From Haemophilus haemolyticus_L (GTDB lineage: Bacteria > Pseudomonadota > Gammaproteobacteria > Enterobacterales > Pasteurellaceae): DNA of 64,000 nucleotides. The notes under the pieces are model-generated. The model was not told the DNA's origin. It saw only the letters and a program-made list of their open reading frames with translations, and did not search any database. The stretch is from positions 62,001 to 126,000 of the forward strand of contig NZ_QQGY01000007.1 in assembly GCF_003490595.1 (NCBI RefSeq). The letters run 5' to 3'. The first letter of the stretch is position 1. The number at the start of each line of letters is the position of its first letter. Of this stretch, positions 26,828 to 35,658 are shown one piece after another. Both the position numbers and the translations under genes were made by a program.

Positions 26828-27283
26828 CTAAACATTTCTTTCAAACCATTCTACGTTAAAATCAATTCCTTCACGTTGAAATAGGCTCTTCATTTCATCA
26901 TTGAAATGGGTTTCTTTGTGATGCTGTTTTTGATTCTTAATGTAATTAATAAGTTGATGTTTATCCCTGTCGCTATAAGTTAATGCGCAATATCCTACTG
27001 ACCAAGCCGTAAATTCTGGAAATAATGATTTATTTTCATCTAAAAAACGGTGTGTCGACTTTTTTAATTTACGAACAAATTCAGCCACTGAAATCGTTTG
27101 GTGTAATTCAACAAATAAATGTAGATGATCTGGCATACCATTAATTCGATGAAGTATAGAATGGTGCGCTTTAACAAATCCCCAAATGTAATCATAGAGA
27201 ATTTTCTCATTTTCTTCATTAATGGCATAAACACTGCCTTTTGTCCTAAAAACAATGTGATAAAACAAACGGCAGTAACTCAT
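26828..27283 (-). mobile_element. IS200/IS605-type Y1 HUH transposase (TnpA/RAYT-like), intact
   Basis: The 151-aa protein belongs to the Y1 single-strand transposases. The HUH motif is H53-L54-H55 in MPDHLHLF and the nucleophile is Y114 in NYIKNQKQHH; GYCALTYSDRDK precedes it as in the family. There is no tnpB. The start codon overlaps the comE stop as ATGA, so it is read as part of the com operon. Tandem hairpin units follow the gene, as expected of a REP-associated transposase (RAYT) or IS200-like element whose ends are hairpins. Both catalytic motifs are intact, so it may be active. Confidence 0.88.
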
Positions 27284-28623
27284 TGTAACTTTTTACCCGC
27301 ACTTTTTTGTTTCAACGCTTCTAACGTTTCTCCTGCTTTTAAAATATGCGGCGTCACGAAAATCACTAGCTCACGTTTTTGATGTCGTTCACTTTCTTTA
27401 CTAAACAATCGTTTAATGCCAGGTATATCGCCAAGTACTGGTACTTTATCTTCGCTTTTTGTGATCGTATCGTGGAACACGCCACCAAGTACAATAGTTT
27501 CCCCATCTTTGGCAAAAACCTGAGTATTAATTTCTTGCTTATCAATAGAAACCACTTCATTTTGTCCATAAGCGACTCGAGAACCTGGTGAGTTTTGGCT
27601 CACTAATAAATCAAGCAAAATATTGTTATCTTTAGAAATATGTGGTGTGACTTCCAAACCAAGCACCGCCTCGCGAAATTCCACAGATTGTGTATCGTTA
27701 CGAGTATTACTCACAACATAAGGAATTTCTGTCCCCTGTTTAATGCTCGCACTTTTCTTATTCGTGGTTAGTAAGCGAGGGCTTGCGATAATTTCTACAT
27801 TATTTTCACGCTCTAACGCGCTCAATTCTAAATCGAGTAATCGCCCATTAATTTTCGCAACTTGTAATGCTATAGAGCCAGCAGGTGTCGTCGTTGTCGC
27901 AAAATTTACGTTAAGATTATCCGCAATATTTTCAAAGCTATTGCCTGCAAGACTGCCCGCTACACGCGCAGCATTTTCCGTTGGATTAAAAATCCCCCAC
28001 CGAACGCCAAGTTCTTTCAAACTTTCATCCGTAATTGTCACAATACGCGCTTCAATAGCGATCTGCTCAATAGGTTTATCCATTTCAGCAATCAGTTTTT
28101 TGATATTTTGCACAGAACGAGGCTCATCCTGAATAACCAGCAAATTACTACGATCATCAAAGGTAATGCTCCCAGCGGGTGAAAGCAAAGAGCCACTTCC
28201 TGTGGTTAAGGATTTCATTAATTCAGAGGCTTTAGCAAAATGGAGTTTTACCGTGTGATTCACTAAGTGCGGTTCATTTGTAGTAAGATTTCCTGCAATT
28301 TGACCTTTTCCTGATTGCCTACCGTTCAGATAATAAATACCGTCGTCTTTATTCAAAGTAAGGTGCTTACTTTTAGCGATTATTTGTAGCAAACGGGGCA
28401 TATCAATATTGTCTAATTTTAAAGAGATCTTGTTTTCCAATGTATCTCCAATCACTAAATTCACATCTTGTTGAAAAGCCAACTGCTCTAATGTTTGAGC
28501 TAAAGGTGCTTGCGATAAACGAATAAAAAAACGTTCGTTATCTGTTTTAGGATTAGCAAAAACGATTAATGGCAAACAAAAACACACTAGAAAATAACCG
28601 CACTTTAAAAAATATTTCTTCAT
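27280..28623 (-). CDS. comE: Competence outer-membrane secretin (PilQ-like)
   Basis: ComE forms the outer-membrane pore for the type IV pilus used in DNA uptake. The 447-aa protein has a signal peptide (residues 1-23), an N-terminal STN-like domain, an N1 domain, and the C-terminal secretin domain with VSNTRNDTQSVEFREAVLGLEVTPHI and the IPGIKRLFSKE ending typical of secretins. It starts nine bp after comD. Its stop codon is shared with the start of the transposase gene, so the C-terminus (...KSAGKKLQ) should be compared with other strains. Confidence 0.95.
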   Translation of the reverse strand: MKKYFLKCGYFLVCFCLPLIVFANPKTDNERFFIRLSQAPLAQTLEQLAFQQDVNLVIGDTLENKISLKLDNIDMPRLLQIIAKSKHLTLNKDDGIYYLNGRQSGKGQIAGNLTTNEPHLVNHTVKLHFAKASELMKSLTTGSGSLLSPAGSITFDDRSNLLVIQDEPRSVQNIKKLIAEMDKPIEQIAIEARIVTITDESLKELGVRWGIFNPTENAARVAGSLAGNSFENIADNLNVNFATTTTPAGSIALQVAKINGRLLDLELSALERENNVEIIASPRLLTTNKKSASIKQGTEIPYVVSNTRNDTQSVEFREAVLGLEVTPHISKDNNILLDLLVSQNSPGSRVAYGQNEVVSIDKQEINTQVFAKDGETIVLGGVFHDTITKSEDKVPVLGDIPGIKRLFSKESERHQKRELVIFVTPHILKAGETLEALKQKSAGKKLQ

Positions 28624-28632
28624 AATCTTCCT

Positions 28633-29046
28633 TTAAAAACTTAATTTTTTCCATTCACTACTATCACATTGCTCCCCGAGCTTGCGCATAAATTGAACAT
28701 TGTTTTGGTTGATTTTTTCTACAATATAGCCCTCTTGAGCCACATCAACGCCCTCTAAAACGCTGTAAACTTGCAAAGCCTGATCTTGCAATAAGGCAAA
28801 CGCTTTATCTTTAGAAATCACTACGCCCACCAATTTTAAAGCGTTCAAAGGAATTTCAGCCGCTTGGCGATTTTCATCCGCTCCGCATAGATTATTAGGT
28901 ACATCTGAGGAAATTATTTCTGTCTGTTCCATTACTGTTTGTGCATTATCAAACTGAGAACGGTTACGCTGTGTTTTATCGAAAGGATCCTGCCCCCAAC
29001 TGCAATTTATAAAAAGCAATGCAGTTAGGAAAAACCAATACTTCAT
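28633..29046 (-). CDS. comD: Competence protein ComD (PilP-like)
   Basis: A 137-aa periplasmic protein with an N-terminal signal sequence (cysteine at residue 15 but a poor lipobox) and a PilP-like fold: KLVGVVISKDKAFALLQDQALQVYSVLEGV is the PilP core. It should link the secretin ComE to the inner-membrane ComABC platform. It overlaps comC by four bases (ATGA). Confidence 0.9.
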   Translation of the reverse strand: MKYWFFLTALLFINCSWGQDPFDKTQRNRSQFDNAQTVMEQTEIISSDVPNNLCGADENRQAAEIPLNALKLVGVVISKDKAFALLQDQALQVYSVLEGVDVAQEGYIVEKINQNNVQFMRKLGEQCDSSEWKKLSF

Positions 29047-29564
29047 TTTGTCTCCTTCTCTAGCTGAAAAATAATCTCGGTTTGCAATGGGCTATCTTCG
29101 GGTTTCATAAATTGCAGCCGACTTACAGAAAGCTGTGACGTATTAGCTAAAAGTGCGGTTAAAAATGTCTTCGTTTTTTCAAAATGCCCAGTAAGCTGTA
29201 AGTGCAAAATAGGCTGATGCCCCATTTCCCAACGTAAATGCTGAGATAAACCGTTACGCGCAGCTAAACGTTGAATTTGTTTATTCAACGGCATAATTTG
29301 TGCAGCCAGTTCTGGAGAAAGTTTTCGACTTTCCGATTGCTGCTGTAAAGAAGTTAAAATTTTCTGTTGATGTAATAATTCTGAACGCTTCACCGCTAAC
29401 TCATCTTCAGTTTCATGGAGACGGGAGTTCCCCTCTATATAATCTAAAATGGGGCGAAAAATCACCGCACTTAATAACAATAAAAAAGTTAAACCGTGCA
29501 CATAAAAAGACTGACTTAGCCATTTGCCAAAAGGATTAAAAGGATCGTTAAAAAAGGCTTTCAC
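29043..29564 (-). CDS. comC: Competence protein ComC (PilO-like)
   Basis: A 173-aa bitopic inner-membrane protein: one membrane span (about residues 22-42) followed by a coiled coil (residues ~50-100) and a small ferredoxin-like domain, which matches PilO of the type IV pilus alignment complex. Overlaps of four bases with comB upstream and comD downstream show tight translational coupling. Confidence 0.9.
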   Translation of the reverse strand: MKAFFNDPFNPFGKWLSQSFYVHGLTFLLLLSAVIFRPILDYIEGNSRLHETEDELAVKRSELLHQQKILTSLQQQSESRKLSPELAAQIMPLNKQIQRLAARNGLSQHLRWEMGHQPILHLQLTGHFEKTKTFLTALLANTSQLSVSRLQFMKPEDSPLQTEIIFQLEKETK

Positions 29565-30067
29565 TTTTCTTCTCCTTGTTCCATATCAAAGCGAAAATAC
29601 AATGACTGTTGTTCAGGCTGAAACTGGCTTAATTTCACATTGGGAAAATGTTTTTTTAAAAATTGATGAATCTGTTCAAATTCTCTTTGATCTTGTGCGT
29701 TACCTTCTAAGCTCAAGTTATTCGCATCTTGTTTAAATTTATTCAGTTCTCCTTGTTGAAAAGGTAATTCACTTAGCTGTTGTAAACTCTTTTTTACTTG
29801 CTCGTTAGGAATCGATGTCAAAATTTCGCCAACCTGCACTGCACTACGCAACTGTTCAATTTTCTTGGCGGTTTTATAAAGTTGCTGATTAAGTTTTTCA
29901 AAAGATGTTTGCTGTGCCTGCAAATTTTGTTTCTGTTGTTCAATCAAATTACTAAAAACCAACATTAAATTAATAGCAAGCAAGATAAATAAAGCGATAT
30001 AAAAAGCTAAACGACGTAAACGCTTTTGATGTTGATAAGTACGCCAAGGCAATAAATTCATCGACAT
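29561..30067 (-). CDS. comB: Competence protein ComB (PilN-like)
   Basis: A 168-aa bitopic membrane protein that begins MSMNLLPWRTYQHQKRLRR, the PilN N-terminus whose INLLPWR motif binds PilM (here ComA). One membrane span (residues ~20-42) and a coiled coil follow. It starts directly after comA. Confidence 0.92.
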   Translation of the reverse strand: MSMNLLPWRTYQHQKRLRRLAFYIALFILLAINLMLVFSNLIEQQKQNLQAQQTSFEKLNQQLYKTAKKIEQLRSAVQVGEILTSIPNEQVKKSLQQLSELPFQQGELNKFKQDANNLSLEGNAQDQREFEQIHQFLKKHFPNVKLSQFQPEQQSLYFRFDMEQGEEK

Positions 30068-30865
30068 TTAGCTACTCACTTTTTGTTGATGTAAATCTTT
30101 TTGCCACAGCGCATTGCCAAGTGCGATAAAAGGTAAATCCGTTTCTACTCGCTGCCAGTTTTCTGGTAATGGCGTATGACTTGAGGGAATTTGATACACA
30201 AAAACTTGTTCAAGTTGCCCTTCAAAACGTTCGGTAAATTGTTCATAAAGTGCGGTCAAATTTTCGTGAGATTGTAAAATTTGCGATTGCTGCGATCTTT
30301 CACAAATCGCCAAACAATAGTCATCTTCTTGAAATAAAAATAAGGTATTTTCTGACCGCACTTGTTCATTCAACAAATACTGAAATGCACGCAAAATAGC
30401 ATTTGACGCAACATCCAATACATTAATTTTAAATGGCTGAAAATCTTGCAAATAAGTTTGAGCAGTACTTTTACGAATTGCAGTAACTTCTAATCGAAAA
30501 CCTTGCTTTAACGGGGTAGAACGATAATCAAACCATAATTCATCTAAAGAAATAGGCAGCTCTTTTTCAATCACAAATTTACATTGTTGATGACATTCTT
30601 GCGCATTTAACACTTGTGGCAACATTAATACTTTTGACCAAGTTAAGTGAGCGGGAATGCTTGCTACAAACTGCAAAGGAAAGGTTTTCCCTTGATATTG
30701 TGTTTTTAGCTGTTGTAAAAAACGATTTTTAAAATCACGATCATTAACAAAGATTTGATAACTTTGTGGCTGTTCGAGATCATCAAACCACACGAAATCA
30801 AAATAACCCTGCTTACGATGAATGCCGATTTGTAAAGTGCGGTAATTTTTCAGGGAGAATTGCAT
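30068..30865 (-). CDS. comA: Competence protein ComA (PilM-like)
   Basis: ComA is the cytoplasmic actin-fold PilM-like partner of ComB in the type IV pilus assembly platform for DNA uptake. At 265 aa it is shorter than PilM (~350), as usual for Haemophilus ComA. It is first in the operon comA-B-C-D-E, which is under a CRP-S promoter placed across the start of the divergent ponA. Confidence 0.92.
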   Translation of the reverse strand: MQFSLKNYRTLQIGIHRKQGYFDFVWFDDLEQPQSYQIFVNDRDFKNRFLQQLKTQYQGKTFPLQFVASIPAHLTWSKVLMLPQVLNAQECHQQCKFVIEKELPISLDELWFDYRSTPLKQGFRLEVTAIRKSTAQTYLQDFQPFKINVLDVASNAILRAFQYLLNEQVRSENTLFLFQEDDYCLAICERSQQSQILQSHENLTALYEQFTERFEGQLEQVFVYQIPSSHTPLPENWQRVETDLPFIALGNALWQKDLHQQKVSS

Positions 30866-30931
30866 ATTCTTTCCTATTCTTTAAAGGCTGAATCTTTTAT
30901 ACTTAACAACCAAATCATAGGTCTCTTGACA

Positions 30932-30978
30932 AGAATATTCATTAACGAAGCGAGAATTTTACGATGCGGATCGCAAAA
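30932..30978 (-). promoter_or_regulatory. CRP-S competence promoter of comA operon
   Basis: The 22-bp CRP-S site spans 30957-30978: on the minus strand TTTTGCGA, six bases, TCGTAAAA, one base off perfect symmetry. A -10 candidate TATTCT lies at 30932-30937, which would put the start of transcription about 41.5 bases from the centre of the site, the class II CRP spacing. The site overlaps the ponA start codon at 30964, so CRP/Sxy binding could also touch ponA expression. This matches the known Sxy/CRP control of comA-F in H. influenzae. Confidence 0.85.
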
Positions 30979-33564
30979 TTAATATTAAGCACCCTATTAA
31001 CTTTATGTATTTTAGGTTTAGTGGCAGGCGGAATGCTGTATTTCCACTTAAAATCTGAATTGCCCTCAGTAGAAACATTAAGAACCGTTGAATTACAACA
31101 ACCAATGCAGATTTATACGGCAGACGGTAAATTAATTGGCGAAGTGGGCGAGCAACGCCGTATTCCAGTAAAATTAGCTGATGTACCGCAACGCTTAATT
31201 GATGCATTTTTAGCAACGGAAGACAGTCGTTTTTACGATCATCACGGATTAGACCCTATCGGCATTGCTCGTGCATTATTTGTCGCAGTGAGTAATGGCG
31301 GTGCATCACAAGGCGCAAGTACGATTACTCAACAATTAGCGCGTAACTTTTTCTTAACCCCAGAAAAAACTATTATTCGTAAAGCTCGTGAAGCCGTGCT
31401 TGCCGTAGAAATTGAAAATACCCTCACCAAACAAGAAATCTTAGAGCTTTATTTAAACAAAATCTTTTTAGGCTATCGTTCTTATGGTGTTGCGGCTGCT
31501 GCGCAAACCTATTTCGGTAAATCATTAAATGAATTGACGTTATCGGAAATGGCCATTATCGCAGGCTTACCAAAAGCACCTTCAACCATGAACCCGCTTT
31601 ATTCTTTAAAACGCTCAGAAGAACGCCGCAATGTGGTGCTAAGCCGAATGTTAGATGAAAAATACATCAGCAAAGAAGAATATGATGCTGCATTAAAAGA
31701 GCCTATCGTTGCCAGTTATCATGGCGCAAAATTTGAATTTCGTGCTGATTATGTCACTGAAATGGTTCGCCAAGAAATGGTTCGCCGTTTTGGTGAAGAA
31801 AATGCCTACACCAGTGGTTATAAAGTATTTACCACTGTACTTTCGAAAGACCAAGCTGAAGCCCAAAAAGCCGTACGTAACAACTTAATTGATTACGATA
31901 TGCGTCGTGGGTATCGTGGTGGTGCGCCTTTATGGCAAAAAAATGAAGCTGCTTGGGATAATGATCGCATTGTCGGTTTTCTACGCAAACTGCCAGATTC
32001 TGAGCCATTTATTCCAGCGGCTGTGGTTGGTATGGCAAAAGGTGGGGCAGATCTATTATTAGCATCCGGTGAAAAAATGACGCTATCCACTAATGCAATG
32101 CGTTGGACTGGCAGAAGCAATCCTGTAAAAGTAGGTGAGCAAATTTGGATTCGTCAACGCACTAATGGTGAATGGCAATTAGGACAAATTCCAGCAGCTA
32201 ACTCTGCGTTAGTATCGCTTAACTCAGATAATGGTGCGATTGAAGCTATTGTTGGTGGCTTTAGCTATGAACAAAGTAAGTTCAACCGTGCGACACAATC
32301 CTTAGTTCAAGTGGGTTCTTCTATTAAACCATTTATTTACGCTGCAGCATTAGAAAAAGGCTTAACACTTTCTAGTGTATTACAAGACAGCCCAATTTCT
32401 ATTCAAAAACCAGGACAAAAACTGTGGCAACCCAAAAACACACCTGATCGTTACGATGGTCCAATGCGTTTACGCGTAGGATTAGGTCAATCCAAAAATA
32501 TGATTGCTATTCGTGCTATCCAAACGGCAGGTATTGATTTCACTGCAGAATTTTTACAACGTTTTGGCTTTAAACGTGATCAATATTTTGCCAGTGAAGC
32601 CTTAGCACTTGGCGCAGCCTCTTTCACGCCATTAGAAATGGCGCGAGCTTATGCCGTATTTGATAATGGTGGCTTCCTCATTGAACCTTATATTATTGAA
32701 AAAATTCAAGATAACACGGGGAAAGACTTATTTGTTGCAAACCCTAAAATTGCTTGTATTGAATGCAATGATATCCCAGTTGTTTATGGTGAAACGAAAG
32801 ACAAAATCAACGGCTTTGCGAATATTCCTTTAGGCGAAAATGCCTTAAAACCATCAGATGACAGTACAAACGGTGAAGAAGTTGATCAACAACCTGAAAC
32901 TGTACCTGAACTGCCAGAATTACAGTCAAATGTGGCCTCACTTAAGGAAGATGCAATTGATTTAATGGCAGCAGCAAAAAATGCATCGTCGAAAACAGAA
33001 TATGCCCCTCGAGTAATCAGTGGCGAGTTAGCATTTTTAATCCGCAGCGCCTTAAATACGGCAATTTATGGCGAACAAGGTCTAGACTGGAAAGGAACTA
33101 GCTGGCGTATCGCACAAACCATTAAACGTAGCGATATAGGCGGAAAAACAGGTACGACTAACAGTTCAAAAGTAGCTTGGTATGCAGGATTTGGTGCAAA
33201 CTTAGTAACCACAACTTATGTCGGATTTGACGACAACAAACGTGTACTCGGGCACGGAGAAGCGGGGGGGAAAACAGCGATGCCAGCTTGGGTCGCTTAT
33301 ATGAAAACTGCATTGAGCGATAAACCTGAACGTAAATTACCATTACCACCGAAAATTATGGAAAAAAGTATTGATACGATGACTGGATTGCTTTCTCCCG
33401 CTGGTGGACGTAAAGAATACTTTATTGTAGGTACTGAACCGACACGTACCTACCTTTCGGAAATGCAAGAGCGTGGTTATTATGTTCCTACAGAGTTACA
33501 GCAACGCTTAAATAATGAAGGCAATACGCCAACGCCTGCTGCACAACCAGAAGAACTCTTCTAA
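30964..33564 (+). CDS. ponA: Penicillin-binding protein 1A
   Basis: A bifunctional class A PBP that polymerises and cross-links peptidoglycan. After one N-terminal anchor, the glycosyltransferase domain shows EDSRFYDHHG (catalytic Glu, about residue 84) and ASTITQQLARNFFL; the transpeptidase domain shows the SIKP box (GSSIKPFIYAAALE, Ser near 457), SKN and KTGTT. Length is 866 aa (E. coli MrcA 850). It is divergent from the com operon, as mrcA is from hofM-Q in E. coli. Confidence 0.97.
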   Translation: MRIAKLILSTLLTLCILGLVAGGMLYFHLKSELPSVETLRTVELQQPMQIYTADGKLIGEVGEQRRIPVKLADVPQRLIDAFLATEDSRFYDHHGLDPIGIARALFVAVSNGGASQGASTITQQLARNFFLTPEKTIIRKAREAVLAVEIENTLTKQEILELYLNKIFLGYRSYGVAAAAQTYFGKSLNELTLSEMAIIAGLPKAPSTMNPLYSLKRSEERRNVVLSRMLDEKYISKEEYDAALKEPIVASYHGAKFEFRADYVTEMVRQEMVRRFGEENAYTSGYKVFTTVLSKDQAEAQKAVRNNLIDYDMRRGYRGGAPLWQKNEAAWDNDRIVGFLRKLPDSEPFIPAAVVGMAKGGADLLLASGEKMTLSTNAMRWTGRSNPVKVGEQIWIRQRTNGEWQLGQIPAANSALVSLNSDNGAIEAIVGGFSYEQSKFNRATQSLVQVGSSIKPFIYAAALEKGLTLSSVLQDSPISIQKPGQKLWQPKNTPDRYDGPMRLRVGLGQSKNMIAIRAIQTAGIDFTAEFLQRFGFKRDQYFASEALALGAASFTPLEMARAYAVFDNGGFLIEPYIIEKIQDNTGKDLFVANPKIACIECNDIPVVYGETKDKINGFANIPLGENALKPSDDSTNGEEVDQQPETVPELPELQSNVASLKEDAIDLMAAAKNASSKTEYAPRVISGELAFLIRSALNTAIYGEQGLDWKGTSWRIAQTIKRSDIGGKTGTTNSSKVAWYAGFGANLVTTTYVGFDDNKRVLGHGEAGGKTAMPAWVAYMKTALSDKPERKLPLPPKIMEKSIDTMTGLLSPAGGRKEYFIVGTEPTRTYLSEMQERGYYVPTELQQRLNNEGNTPTPAAQPEELF

Positions 33565-33636
33565 AAATGACCGCACTTTAGTGCACAATCAGGCGAGTCA
33601 ATGGGCTCGCCTTCATTATTAAACAAAGGATATATT

Positions 33637-34482
33637 ATGCTGAGTTATCGTCACTCATTCCATGCAGGCAATCATGCTGATGTCTTGAAACATATCGTCT
33701 TAATGCTCATTTTGGAAAATCTTAAACTCAAAGAAAAAGGCTTTTTTTACTTGGATACGCACTCTGGCGTAGGGCGTTATCGTTTATCCTCAAACGAATC
33801 AGAAAAAACAGGGGAATATAAAGAAGGTATTGGACGTCTGTGGGATCAAACAGACTTACCCGAAGATGTTGCTCGTTATGTAAAAATGATCAAAAAACTC
33901 AATTATGGTGGCAAAGAACTACGTTATTACGCGGGTTCTCCATTAATTGCCGCGGAATTGTTGCGCTCACAAGATCGCGCACTATTAACCGAACTTCATC
34001 CTAGCGATTACCCAATCCTTCGCAATAATTTTAATGACTACAAAAATGTCACCGTAAAATGTGACAATGGCTTTCAACAAGTCAAAGCAACGCTTCCGCC
34101 AAAAGAACGCCGTGGCTTGGTGCTAATTGATCCGCCTTATGAATTAAAAGAAGATTATGATCTTGTCGTCAAAGCTATTGAAGAAGGCTATAAGCGTTTT
34201 GCCACTGGCACTTATGCGATTTGGTATCCCGTTGTATTACGCCAACAAACTAAACGTATTTTTAAGGGCTTAGAAGCAACGGGGATTAGAAAAATTCTAA
34301 AAATTGAGCTCGCAGTTCGCCCTGATAGCGATCAACGAGGTATGACGGCAAGCGGCATGGTGATAATTAATCCACCTTGGACATTAGAAACCCAAATGAA
34401 AGAAATTTTTCCTTATCTCACAAAAACATTAGTTCCAGAAGGTACAGGTAGCTGGACTGTCGAATGGATTACACCAGAATAA
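33637..34482 (+). CDS. rlmJ: 23S rRNA (adenine2030-N6)-methyltransferase
   Basis: RlmJ methylates A2030 of 23S rRNA and corresponds to E. coli YhiR/RlmJ. The start MLSYRHSFHAGNHADVLKH and the amino-methyltransferase motif LIDPPYE (about residue 164) are diagnostic. Starting at the ATG at 33637 behind AAAGGAT gives 281 aa. E. coli rlmJ was linked to use of DNA as a nutrient, and here it neighbours the competence region. Confidence 0.93.
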   Translation: MLSYRHSFHAGNHADVLKHIVLMLILENLKLKEKGFFYLDTHSGVGRYRLSSNESEKTGEYKEGIGRLWDQTDLPEDVARYVKMIKKLNYGGKELRYYAGSPLIAAELLRSQDRALLTELHPSDYPILRNNFNDYKNVTVKCDNGFQQVKATLPPKERRGLVLIDPPYELKEDYDLVVKAIEEGYKRFATGTYAIWYPVVLRQQTKRIFKGLEATGIRKILKIELAVRPDSDQRGMTASGMVIINPPWTLETQMKEIFPYLTKTLVPEGTGSWTVEWITPE

Positions 34483-34509
34483 CCGTCTCTTCCCATTCTA
34501 AACACCACT

Positions 34510-34550
34510 AAATTTCACTGCACTTTACTTCAAAAGTGCGGTGAAATTTT
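34510..34550 (+). terminator. Degenerate inverted uptake-sequence terminator after rlmJ
   Basis: AAATTTCACTGCACTTT and AAAAGTGCGGTGAAATTT pair over about 16 bp; one arm carries a mutated uptake sequence (CTGCACTT) with a G-T pair. Confidence 0.7.
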
Positions 34551-34649
34551 CTGAGATTTTAAATACCCCAAATCATTAACCCCACTGTTCCCAAAAGCCC
34601 ATTTTTTCGCTAGAATGCACGCAATTTTGACTTAATAAAGGATAACATT

Positions 34650-34979
34650 ATGTTTGGAAAAGGCGGTTTAGGCGGCTTAATGAAACAAGCCCAACAAATG
34701 CAAGAAAAAATGCAAAAAATGCAGGAAGAAATCGCGCAACTAGAAGTAACGGGTGAATCTGGTGCGGGTTTAGTGAAAATCACAATTAATGGTGCACATA
34801 ACTGCCGTCGCATTGACATTGATCCGTCTTTAATGGAAGACGATAAAGAAATGTTAGAAGATTTAATCGCGGCCGCTTTTAACGATGCGGTACGTCGTGC
34901 AGAAGAATTACAAAAAGAAAAAATGGCATCGGTTACCGCTGGAATGCCATTACCTCCGGGAATGAAGTTTCCGTTTTAA
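34650..34979 (+). CDS. ebfC: YbaB/EbfC family nucleoid-associated protein
   Basis: A 109-aa DNA-binding protein with an N-terminal coiled coil rich in Gln and Met (LMKQAQQMQEKMQKMQEEI in part) and the YbaB core ending LPPGMKFPF. As in most bacteria it lies directly upstream of recR. It has a TAAAGGAT ribosome binding site. Confidence 0.93.
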   Translation: MFGKGGLGGLMKQAQQMQEKMQKMQEEIAQLEVTGESGAGLVKITINGAHNCRRIDIDPSLMEDDKEMLEDLIAAAFNDAVRRAEELQKEKMASVTAGMPLPPGMKFPF

Positions 34980-35040
34980 TTATTAGGCGCGTGAATATAA
35001 GATTCACGCGTCATCTCTCAGTTTCCTCTCATTAATCACT

Positions 35041-35643
35041 ATGCAAAGCAGCCCACTTTTAGAACACCTTATTGAAAACTTACGTTGTCTTCCAGGCGTA
35101 GGGCCTAAATCTGCGCAACGTATGGCTTATCATCTTTTACAGCGTAATCGTAGCGGTGGAATGAATTTAGCTCGAGCACTCACAGAAGCCATGTCTAAAA
35201 TTGGCCATTGTTCACAATGTCGAGACTTTACGGAAGAAGACACTTGCAACATTTGCAATAATCCACGCCGTCAAAATTCAGGTTTACTTTGTGTCGTTGA
35301 AATGCCAGCAGATATTCAAGCTATTGAGCAAACAGGGCAATTTTCAGGACGTTATTTTGTTTTAATGGGACATTTGTCTCCACTTGATGGCATTGGTCCC
35401 CGTGAAATTGGTTTAGATTTACTGCAAAAACGCTTAGTAGAAGAGTCTTTTCACGAAGTAATTCTTGCAACAAATCCAACAGTGGAAGGCGATGCGACGG
35501 CAAACTACATCGCTGAAATGTGCCGCCAGCACAATATCAAAGTGAGTCGTATCGCTCATGGCATTCCAGTCGGTGGTGAACTAGAAACTGTGGACGGCAC
35601 AACGCTTACTCACTCTTTTCTAGGTCGTCGTCAAATCGACTAA
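35041..35643 (+). CDS. recR: Recombination protein RecR
   Basis: RecR works with RecO/RecF to load RecA on gaps. It has an N-terminal HhH ([20 protein letters not shown]), a four-cysteine zinc finger (CSQC and CNIC) and a Toprim domain ([27 protein letters not shown]). Length is 200 aa. No clear ribosome binding site is visible just before the ATG. topB follows after 15 bp. Confidence 0.97.
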
Positions 35644-35658
35644 TCTTCTCATACCATT

